Below are positions 20,550 through 29,291 of a stretch of DNA of 64,000 nucleotides, in pieces. Source of the stretch: Lyophyllum atratum (lineage: Eukaryota > Basidiomycota > Agaricomycetes > Agaricales > Lyophyllaceae); the NCBI GenBank assembly GCA_014905825.1, contig JACGCN010000011.1:868001-932000 (forward strand), written 5' to 3'. The first letter of the stretch is position 1. Each line of letters begins with the position of its first letter. A model generated the notes under the pieces. It saw only the letters and a program-made list of their open reading frames with translations, made no database searches and was not told the origin of the DNA. The translations under genes were made by a program, and so were the position numbers.

Positions 20550-22996
20550 ATGGGTAAACGCTTCACTACCGACGACCAGCTTGCATGGCTACAAACACAG
20601 CTCCCCGAATATAGGGAGGCCCAAGGCAAAAATGACACTGCTAATTTTTTGACCGCGTTCTATGGCGACTGGTACGAATGATGGCCGCACGACGAGTCTC
20701 GCGATGGGACGATAAAGGCCCATAAAGAGGTGAGTATCCTGTATCCTCTCAAGAAGATAGACACTCATCTAATGCTATATAGCGACTGCGCCAGTGGATT
20801 CAACGAGGAATCACCAAAGATACTCGTGGATCGAAAACCGACTTCAAAAAGCTCGTAAAGATCGTGGGAAAGACAAAGCCCCGTCAGCGTAACCTTCAGG
20901 AGCTTGAGGTATACCAGATTGAATTTCCGGATCGTTGTGATGCCGCCGCGAAGGCAGCCCAGGAGGAGAAGGGGGGCGGCCGCATTGACATCGGCACACG
21001 AAAAGCAGCGGTAAAGGAAGCCTGGAACAAAGAAGATGAGGTGACGAGAAATCATGTGAGGGATAAGATGGCAGAGTTGAAGGCGAAGAGGGAAGCTTAC
21101 CTGAAGCCACCAAAGGATGGCGCTGGCGCTGCTGCCACACGTCGAACTCCGTCAGAGTACAGGGAGTAAGTCGATCACATGCCTTCATGATGACTGCGAC
21201 CGTCTCACCTGTCGTGTACAGTGCCATCGATTCCATGCCTGGGATTATCAGGGCAGCGTGTAAGCCTCTTGCGGACGCTACTGGCTGCGTGATATTCGTT
21301 GCGGTTGCAGGCCCTCATCCCGAGCAAAAAGACGGAAAGATCTGTATGGAAACGTGAGTAAATCATCTTTCATGTTGAAAGTGCTTCTTACCGATCATGA
21401 TCAATTTCAGTTTTATTTCGGGGAGAAGACTTCCACTGGGAATGACTTTGTCAAGTCGTATGTCCGCTATAAGGATGCATTTGAGCTGCCGTTCGCAAAA
21501 CACGTTGGGATGGTGTTTCGTACGTACCTTGAGCTGTCCACCATGATTTGTTGCTGATTATCCGGCTAGCGCCTGAGGTCCGTCGTTCTAGAGCACTGCA
21601 TGGAATGCGAGCAATCGATGACGAGGGTGACAACGCTGAGGTGCCCGATATGCATGATGTTGCCAAGAATGCCCCATACCGCATGAGCAAGTCGAGGGAG
21701 CCTTCTCCTCGGCCGAAATCCTCCAAGGCCGAAGTGAGCGATGATTCCGATGATTTCGATGAACCCGACAAACCTGTTACCATTGAGCCTACTCCGAGCG
21801 ATAGCGAGGAGGACGATGATGAGGAGGACCAGGAGGAGGAGGAGGAGGAGGAGGAGGAGGAGGAGGAGGAGGAGGAGGAGGAGGAGGAGGAGGAGGAGGA
21901 GGAGGAGGAGGAGGAGGATGACAAGGAGGAGGATAGTGTGCTATTCTCTCCTTTGGCTGCGCCGCTATCTTCTCACTCAAACCCCTCATCGCCCCCTACG
22001 TCATCCACAGTCGGTGATTCGCCATGTTCATCGCTTGCCCCATTACCGACTTTGTCACTCGATCGATCTGCGCGTATCGCGAAACCGCCATCAGGCAACC
22101 CATCATTTTCCCCCCGATCCTCTCCTCTGCAACGTTCCTCCCGGATCCCTGTACCCAACACTTCCATGCGGACGGTATCTCCAACGCGTCTTGCACTAAA
22201 ACGTTTGGCAGCTCATAACCTCACGCGATTGGAAGATGACGAGGAAGCGAGGTGGGAAGGGGTCATAGATCCGGCCTTGCTGAAGCTTAGCATCAACACC
22301 TCATTACAGGCGCCACGAGAATCAGCTGATGGCGGAGCGTCTGCACCCGCTCGCGTCGCTGACCGGGTACCTTTTGTTCCGCCCCCTCCAGAAACGGGTG
22401 CCGGATTTGATCACAGTCCCTCCGCTTCTCGCGCCCCCGCCCCCCCAGTGATTCCTCCACCCGTACATCCCACACCCACACCCCTACCACAGCCCCCTCA
22501 CGAACCAGCTGCCGCATCCCCCGACACTCCTTCCCAGGGACCACCTACCAAGGCAACTCCAGCCGATAAGCGTAGGGGTAAGCGTAAGGCACCGGCAAAA
22601 GCAATACCACGCGATAAATCCAAAAACCCGACTGTTCTCCCGCGTGACTATGTTGTGTCGGGCGCAACGGTCTCAGAGGAGCTGGTTATCACACAACCTG
22701 TCGAAGAGCCACCTAAAAAGACTTCGGCACAGAAGTCCGCTGAAACCAGACAGGCGAAGAAGGAGTTGGCGCGTATTCAGGAGGAGGAACGTCGCGCGCG
22801 TGAGGCTGTCACGGGTCCGCGTACACGCGCCGTTGCTAAGGACATAGATGGTAACCCCGTAACGATTCCTCGGAAGGGTTCTCGTGTGGCAGCTGTGAAA
22901 CCATCCGCACCTACAGCAAGTGCGAGTACCACTGTTCCAGCAAAGCGAAAGGCAACGTCGTCCGGAGCCAAGGGAAGCAAAAAGAGTAGACAGTAG
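20550..22996 (+). pseudogene. Poly-Glu, Lys/Pro-rich passenger gene of element B, with a stop and a frameshift
   Basis: Exons 20550-20729, 20783-21165, 21222-21353, 21411-21519 and 21570-22996. The start GKRFTTDDQLAWLQTQLPEYREA resembles the opening of a common uncharacterised agaric family. An in-frame TGA (20679-20681) follows DWYE just before WP. The join of exon 3 (ends KICMET) to exon 4 (FYFGEKTSTGNDF) needs one extra base; the acceptor is followed by a T run, so a one-base loss is likely. Exon 4 to 5 is in phase. The long last exon holds a Glu run of about 29 codons, a Pro-rich region and a Lys/Arg/Ala-rich tail (KRKAPAKAIPRDK, SGAKGSKKSR) that could bind DNA. Element A shows no counterpart within the window. 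Function unknown. Confidence 0.65.
21831..21917 (+). repeat. GAG trinucleotide run coding poly-glutamate
   Basis: About 87 bp of uninterrupted GAG/AGG/GGA triplets inside the last exon of the poly-Glu gene. Prone to length change and to assembly error. Confidence 0.95.
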
Positions 22997-23787
22997 ATAG
23001 TCTACAGAATCAAGTCATCATTAATATACCCATGCCTTCTCATATGTAACTTGCCGAGGAATGGAGATTTTGACATACTCTCGTTACAGAAAAGGATGTG
23101 CCTCTTGCTTGGTGCCGAGGCGTGGTAACTATGACGTGCGTAAAGTGCGCAAAACCAGTTTTGCGCGTCCCAGACACGTCATATTTCCCACCCCTTCATG
23201 CTGTTGATGGGTTTCCTTATTTGGCACGGTTGGACTTAGAAAATAATTTGATTTCTGAGGGTGGTATGAGTGGCGAGCGACGGTACGATACAGTACAGAG
23301 GTAATACGTAATACATAGTGCATAGAAATCACAGGGAGCTGTGACTTATGCATGGGCGGCCAAGGAGGGAGAGGAGTGAGGAGAATGCCGGGAAGAGCCA
23401 GCTGCTGCGAGGGGTTGTTGGCGTGGATGTAGGGTTCAATACCAGCATGATCACTGTAGAGGTATTGTAATTCGAATGATGCATGAAAAGCAAAGGCACG
23501 CACCATAAAAAAGCCCAATCGGCCCCATTAATTATGCCAACGGACGAGCATACCGCGCACGGACCCTGTAGATCGCTGAGGTGGTGTGTAGGCTAAACGA
23601 CGGGTGATGAGCGCGATCTGTGATCGTTCGGGTTTACGAAGCCGGGATATGGAAAGCGGCCGCCCGAAAATTCGAGGTGAATGGAGGAGGACGATCCTAA
23701 CAGCCGCCAGCGATGCAAGGCGATAAGAAAGCCGGCGGCGGGCTGCGGACCCTGATGAGACGGGTTACATGGGAGATAAGTAATGAG
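22997..23787. other. Gene-free part of element B
   Basis: Starts with the 3' region of the poly-Glu gene. No supported gene on either strand. Contains the inverted pair GTGCGCAAAACCAGTTTTGCGC at 23143-23164. Confidence 0.5.
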
Positions 23788-24067
23788 AAGCCAGATGAAT
23801 ACACACCTAGATGCCAGTGGACCAGCCGCAGAGGAGCAGAAGCTGGCAAGGCGAAGGGAGGGAGCAGAGGAGGGAGCGGAGGAACCCGGAGCTGGAGGAA
23901 TTGACCGTCATTGGAAAGGAAGGAATCGAAAGCCAGATGAATACATACCTATATGCCAGTGGACCAGCCGCAGAGGAGCAGAAGCTGGCAAGGCGAAGGG
24001 AGGGAGCGGAGGAGGGAGCGGAGGAAGGAGCGGAGGAACCCGGGGCTGGAGGAATCGACGGTCATTG
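23788..24067. repeat. 142-bp-period tandem duplication near the right end of element B
   Basis: AAGCCAGATGAATACA begins at 23788 and again at 23930. Both copies continue through GCCAGTGGACCAGCCGCAGA and GAGCAGAAGCTGGCAAGGCG to CGTCATTGG. The second copy has an extra GGAGCGGAGGA expansion. Open frames run through it in more than one frame, which the repeat explains. Confidence 0.85.
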
Positions 24068-24277
24068 GTAAGCAGAGCCTAGAAAGGCAAATCTTTTTTT
24101 AGGTCAACGTAGCCCAGAATGGATGGGAGGCGGCGAGGGCGGGTGCCGGGGACGAATCGAGACGACGAATAAGCGATTCCGAATGAGGAAGGAGTTTCGT
24201 GGTGGTGTGGAACGGTGGGCGGCATATTTGAAGGTGCGGAGGCGGGTTATAAGCGAGGCTAATGGGCGCGAGCGGGG

Positions 24278-24388
24278 TGTTTGCAAACATTCCTCTAATA
24301 CGAGAGGTCTGTCGTGAGAGTCGTGTTTGCAAACAATTCGACCTGTGATGACAGGCGTTTGTTTGCAAACAACTAACAGTATAGCCTG
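24278..24388. repeat. Right terminal and subterminal repeats of element B
   Basis: TGTTTGCAAACA at 24278-24289, 24324-24335 and 24360-24371, then ACTAACAGTATAGCCTG to the border at 24388. The outermost 38 nt read inward match the left end with few differences (ATACTGTTA, TTGTTTGCAAACAAAC, CTGT). Confidence 0.85.
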
Positions 24389-24494
24389 CTACCACTTGGG
24401 CTAGCCGGCTTCGCACGTAGCCCCAGCTCACAAAGGAGATCTGATTGAGATGAGTACAATATTGGTCAGCTAGACTTCCTTTCTTGCAAGGCAC
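24389..24494 (-). pseudogene. 5' side of the gene split by element B, with right target duplication (24389-24395)
   Basis: Read leftwards, the frame SFVSWGYVRSRLAQVV runs into the duplication CTACCAC and would continue at 11001 as DKAEQYTRSASANWL. A likely exon start is 24440 (acceptor TCAATCAG); the frame stays open to 24494 without an ATG. Further upstream exons are probable (a 77-codon frame at 24700-24470 is a candidate), but I cannot set the gene start. The product family is unknown. Confidence 0.65.
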
Positions 24495-24768
24495 TCAAGA
24501 GTCAAGATGGACATAGAGACCGAACCGTCTCTAGACGTATGCGACCGTCTGAAGAAGAACCCAACCGCTTTGCGAACCACCGCCTCGTCGCAGTACCCAC
24601 ATCCTCGCCACATCCCTTCTATACTCAAAATATGGACAATGGAGGGAAGCTCAAGTGCCGCCGAGTGGTAGTAGAATCGTCTGCTCGGAATCATGCGCAT
24701 TTCCTCACATCTGTTGCTACTACCATCTTGCTTCGTTTGTGTGATGAACCGCTCACCGAATATCTACC

Positions 24769-26331
24769 TTACATACAATTACTGATCTTGAGCGTCATCC
24801 CAATCTCGCTCAGAGACCGTAATCGTGGGTCCTTCTGCCACACCTCTGCATCCTTCTGAGAGGTTGTCACGATATGCACTTCGCGGAGCGGTCCCACTAG
24901 CCCTCTCAGCCCAATGATCTCCACCATTTCCGCCCAAAGCATGGGGAAACACATGAACGTGAGGCACTCGAGCTGGGGCACAAGGTCGACTGCCCAAAGC
25001 AGCTTGAACACCTCCGCAGTTCTGCCAGGGATGAAGTGGAGGTGCGTGAGGTGGGGCACGGCGCGGAGGAGTATCTTAATAGTATCGGAGGGAACCCACC
25101 AGGCAAGGGTTAGATGGGTGATGCATGAGGAGCGATGCAGGAAAGGCAGCAGCGCGGCTTCGCAGGTGACGCGATCGACGTCTACTTGAAGGGTCAGAGC
25201 CTCGAGCGCAGGGAGGTAAAGGCTCGTAAGGAAGGTGCCGATTAGGTTACAATCCAGCGTGAAGGACGTCAGGTTGTGCAACGTCGTAGAGGATGAAGAG
25301 GAATGTGGATCTGGTGATAACGACGCGTCCTGGTGGAAGGTGAGGGTACAGCCGATGAGGTTGGGGCAGCACTGAAGGATGCGGTGGCAGTCCTCCGCCG
25401 TTCCCATTGTGTGTATGAGATGGAGTTCCGAGAGCTGGTCCCAGGGAAGCTCGAGGGAACGTGAAGGGAGTTTGGCGCGTATTGTGAACCGGCGGAGACG
25501 CGGCGCCTTGTTGAAGATACGCCGAGTAATGACACTATCCATCACCCTTCTAGTTGGGTATTCCAGTGTGACTGTCTCAAGCGAGTCGAAATTCCCCGTG
25601 GGCGCTGATGCGAGGAACGCATCTAGCATAGACACGGGTAGCGTGAGGGTGAGCTCCTTAAGCCGTGGAGCATGCATAACGATGAGATTCAGCAGTAGAT
25701 GGTCAACCGCATCGCCCGTCCACTGCGACTCACAGTCCTCAGCACGGATCTCCAACTTCAAGGGCGTGCTCGCGCCGCTGCGGGCCAATAACAGCTCGAA
25801 GAACTTAAAGTTTGCCTTCCACGCGTAGTGAGCCATCTGCCCGAATTGGAACACGAGGCTGCACCACAGCGTGGGCGTCCCAAGGATCAAGTCGCGCCAT
25901 CGCGAGCACACGGACAGGAGGTTCCACGGCTGGACCGTCTCCCAGGCGGGACGTAAGGGTGATAACCAGTTATTGCGTTGCCAAGTGCATGGGATGGGCA
26001 CCTTGAGGGGGTTTGGGATGCAAAAGGTGAAAATGGTGAGGATAACGTCGTCCGGCAGGCACCGGTGCGGTGCGATTGCGGTGCGGAGGGATGTCAGGCG
26101 CTTAGTTGTGTTGACATCAAGTGAGGCAAGTCGCAGTTCGTCGGCGCCGAGGGATTGGAGGTCCCATTCGAGGTCTGAGATGAGGTCCTTGACCCGATTC
26201 TGGTCAGCATTCGGGGGTGGGTGGTTGGGTGAGTTCCAGTCGGAATCGAACACAGTCTGCATCGCCTGCTTTATTCGTCGTGGTTGTCCGAGTCCGCGCA
26301 CGTATGTGTGTAGGACTGTGTGACAAACCAA
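24769..26331 (-). CDS. F-box-type protein
   Basis: A single-exon frame of 520 codons. An N-terminal coiled region (DLEWDLQSLGADELRLASLD) precedes an F-box-like motif (CLPDDVILTIFTFCIPN, then WNLLSVCSRWRDLILGTPTLWCSL), the pattern typical of the large agaric F-box family. The rest is Leu-rich, in repeating LxxLxL units consistent with degenerate leucine-rich repeats. Such proteins bind Skp1 in SCF ubiquitin ligases and recruit substrates; the substrate cannot be told. The start could also be the Met codon at 26262, closer to the coiled region. Confidence 0.8.
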   Translation of the reverse strand: MVCHTVLHTYVRGLGQPRRIKQAMQTVFDSDWNSPNHPPPNADQNRVKDLISDLEWDLQSLGADELRLASLDVNTTKRLTSLRTAIAPHRCLPDDVILTIFTFCIPNPLKVPIPCTWQRNNWLSPLRPAWETVQPWNLLSVCSRWRDLILGTPTLWCSLVFQFGQMAHYAWKANFKFFELLLARSGASTPLKLEIRAEDCESQWTGDAVDHLLLNLIVMHAPRLKELTLTLPVSMLDAFLASAPTGNFDSLETVTLEYPTRRVMDSVITRRIFNKAPRLRRFTIRAKLPSRSLELPWDQLSELHLIHTMGTAEDCHRILQCCPNLIGCTLTFHQDASLSPDPHSSSSSTTLHNLTSFTLDCNLIGTFLTSLYLPALEALTLQVDVDRVTCEAALLPFLHRSSCITHLTLAWWVPSDTIKILLRAVPHLTHLHFIPGRTAEVFKLLWAVDLVPQLECLTFMCFPMLWAEMVEIIGLRGLVGPLREVHIVTTSQKDAEVWQKDPRLRSLSEIGMTLKISNCM

Positions 26332-27493
26332 TGAATGGAGGAGTGAAAGTCTCCTGAGGGTGGTACGCTGGTGAGTGTGGACTGCTTAGGATCAGGATGT
26401 TTGGGTGGTACCTGCGGTCGCGTAGCCCTGTGTTAGTAGGCTTCAAAGGTGTGGTCAGTATCGGAACAGGAGAACTAATCAAGACCCCCTGACAGTGGAG
26501 TCTGACAAGTGGGCAGTGTGGCACAGGACTAGAAATGCTCCATTGAGACGGATTTTGTTCTCAAGGTTGACGTGGTGGTGACACGATGGCGGGGCTCCCG
26601 GAGTCAATACTATCAGTTGAGACCAATGGAACACCGCCATTTGAAGTAGCGTTTACTGATCATGGGTGGTCCAGTACACGTTGGGTCTGTCTGTAAAGTT
26701 TTAGTGGAGACAGGGTAAGAATCCGCGTGTGAATCAGCGGCATTATGTGACTACGTAGTGAGCGCCATGTTGTGAATGTGTGATTCTGTGAACACCTTGA
26801 CACCGTCAACATATGATATGCATAATGTGATAGAACGTTTCTCTAAACATGTTACATCACACCCACATACGATGCAACTGTGGGCGGTGATCATCAATCC
26901 CAAATCTTGAACCTAGTGCACTAGTTTCCCTAAGTATCCGACTGGTGACATATGCTGCCTAACAACGCGGACGTAGAACGATCGTGGTTATTCATAGTCG
27001 TACGCGCAACAGGAAGCGAGGCAAGAAGCCTAATAAGCGCATAACGAGTATGTAGGTACAGTACGGATGGCAGCGCAACAAGTCAAGGGGTAGGATCATG
27101 GGTTTGGAGAAACTGCGGAGGCGATGCAGTGTAAATGAGCGTGGCGCGTGGTGTGGCAGACGCTGAGGTATCAGATGCATAGGAACAGAGAGGATCGCTA
27201 TATATCTATGTCGGAGGAGGGGCGACGGAGGTATCGCACGGGAAGGCAGACAGGCAGGCTTCGATGAAGTCCGTAGCCAGGGCAAAGACGCGTAAGTATA
27301 AATGTTACGTCCAAGGCTCTTGAAGAAGGAGAAGAGAGAAAACCACCAAGGTACGGGCTAAGTGTCGCTGGAAGGGTAAATGAGAAAAGTGGTCGCCCCA
27401 CAGGGGATAGGGTATCGCAATAAAGATAGATGAAAACTGATAACGAGAATAACCGTCCCAAATAAAGAAAGAAAACAGGAAGAAAGTCGGGGA
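26332..27493. other. Intergenic, no gene seen
   Basis: About 1.2 kb between the F-box gene and a convergent-side terminator region. Short open frames only, without domain signal. Confidence 0.5.
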
Positions 27494-28579
27494 CTAGAAA
27501 AATGACAGCAGCAACGGTGATAGGATAAGGGCGACGGCCGCAAGGACGGGGATCGGTGGGCCGCGCCTATGGGCGCCATTCGCTGACAAGGGTGCGCCGG
27601 TTCCCGTCCCAGACGCAGTAGACGACGGCAGCACCGAGGTGGAGATCCTCGTCTGAGAAGGTGTTGACGAAGTGGAGGGGGTACTCGAAGTAGACGCGGA
27701 TTTCGTTGTCGCCGGCCTGGTGTTGGTCGGTGTTGGAAGGGGTGGCAGCGATGTCGAAAGGGTGCCGACGGTGATAGTGGACAGCTTCGTGGTGGAGCGC
27801 GAGGTCGCGGTCCCCGATCCAGTGGCGGAGCGGGTGAGGGATGAAGGGATGGGTATCGCGGAGATGGCCGCAGGCAGAGGGGTATCAAAGGAGCCTGACA
27901 TCTGGTCGATGCTGCAAGAGTGGTCAGACGCTGTTCTAGGCATTCATGCACCAAAAGAAAATACCTGAAGAAGGGAGAGAAGGCCATGTACGGCGTGTCG
28001 GAGTCCTTCTTGAAGGTTGTGGAGATGATGCCGATGTAGCTAGGAATTCTGGTCAGATTTAAGGTAGACAATATGATCGGGGGGAAAAAGCTCACTATGC
28101 ATCTGAATTGGGTCCAGCGGCGGGGTTGGGCTAAGTATGCAATGGATTAGACATAAATCATCGGGGAATTCACGGATACGCACCTTGAAAGTGACAGAAT
28201 GAGCTGTTGATACATCTGCAGGAGCGATCGCCTGCACGAGTTGCTGATGATGATTCGCGTGTTAGCTTCGTGTTCTTAATTACGCGCACGGACTTTGGCG
28301 TACCTGTTTGCCTGTAAAAAGACCGAAAGTACAGACGCCGGCAGCAGAGAGTAGAGGCTGGCTGCCGTCATCAAGCCATTCAATGGTGCAAGTCTGGCCG
28401 CCATGGCACTTCGAGCCAGCCGAGGGCTTAAGTACCTACAATATTGGGAGCCGGCTTCAGTATCCCATAATTCAAGATACAAACTTTAAATTTGGACGCA
28501 CATATATACCAGCGTCGGCTAGCAAAGCAAAGTTCAAAATCCAGAAAGCCAAAACCAGGGCGAGAGTTGTTGGGTACAT
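27494..28579 (-). CDS. Kre9/Knh1-like GPI-anchored cell-wall protein
   Basis: Six exons (28579-28481, 28435-28304, 28243-28184, 28130-28096, 28039-27965, 27911-27494) give 272 aa in exact phase. A signal peptide (YPTTLALVLAFWILNFALLADA) leads into a PF10342-type domain: PSAGSKCHGGQTCTIEWLDD, LLSAAGVCTFGLFTGKQ, LVQAIAPADVS, NPAAGPNSDAY. A long Ser/Thr-rich stretch follows, then a C-terminal hydrophobic tail (PVLAAVALILSPLLLSFF) as in GPI proteins. The family lies in the wall or plasma membrane and is linked to beta-glucan assembly in yeast. A shorter relative lies at 40405-41346. Confidence 0.85.
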
Positions 28580-29291
28580 CTTGATGTATCCGGTTGATTT
28601 TTAACGAGTGGAATATGCTGAAAGAGCGTCGGTGAGAGATCGTGAGCTGGAGCTGGCTTGGTCGGGATTTATTGTATGTGTTTTCGGGAAAGATGCATAG
28701 GGTGCTGGTGATGCACCTAGAACTGCTGAGAATCTTGATCAGGAGATGGAGCGTGCGCGTGAAAAGTCGTTGCCGTCGTTGTCGTCGTCAAGCGGTACAA
28801 CCAACACGTGCTGCTGCACTGGCATGCTTATGCCCTCTGACCCTAACAGGACCAAACTCATACGCGCCTGACTCGTCTTGGCGTACGCGCTTACCTAGTC
28901 TCTCCTAGACAGACACAATCAGTCGTTCCTCCATTTAGCGCTTACCATGTAATTATTCTGGCCGATCACGACTGAGTTTCAGTGCTTTGTGATCGTTCAC
29001 AGTCTTAGGAAGAGGCGATGCTCGGTGTTGCTGAGAGTTCGGGGCGCGCTCTTAACTTGAATGGACTCGTCACGTCAATCTCCGCATGTCATGATAACCG
29101 CCCACTTGGCGCCCACAAACCGCAAGCGCCTCATGTGCAGGCTATACTTACGTTCCTCGACACCACGTTTATATCTTAATTGCGGAATCTCGGCCTGGCG
29201 ATGCTTCCATTTGGTGAGTCATGTGCTGGAAGTGTATAAAAGGATTATGGGGCAGAACACAACTGATACGTTCCAGAGTCCAGACACCACA
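28580..29291. other. Divergent intergenic region
   Basis: Promoters of the GPI protein (-) and the ABC transporter (+). No gene seen. Confidence 0.5.

Larger units (their letters stand above)
11002..24388 (-). mobile_element. KDZ element B, complete 13.4-kb transposon with five genes
   Basis: The ends are inverted: left CACCTGATACTGT, right end read inward CAGGCTATACTGT. Both are followed within 5 nt by a TGTTTGCAAACAAAC block and then a C-rich CTGT..T.CAG block. TGTTTGCAAACA occurs four times inside the left end and three times inside the right end. A perfect 7-bp duplication flanks the element, and an interrupted reading frame is restored across it, so both borders have independent support. 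Contents: transposase (-), TET/JBP (-), gene X (+), RNase H1-N-like gene (-), poly-Glu gene (+). Strand is given as that of the transposase. Confidence 0.9.

Noticed and set aside
21451..21989. Poly-Ser and poly-Pro frames on the minus strand
   Set aside because: They are the complement of the GAG trinucleotide run in the plus-strand poly-Glu exon.
23783..24082. Open frames with EEQKLARRREGAEEGAEE repeats
   Set aside because: Explained by a 142-bp tandem DNA duplication, with no start context, no introns and open in more than one frame.
11023..24371. CRISPR-like array from the regularly spaced palindromes
   Set aside because: The genome is eukaryotic, the repeats are 12 bp, and they sit only at the two transposon ends.
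24099..24494. 131-codon minus-strand frame as one protein
   Set aside because: It runs across the element B border at 24388; only 24389-24494 belongs to the split gene, the rest is element terminus.
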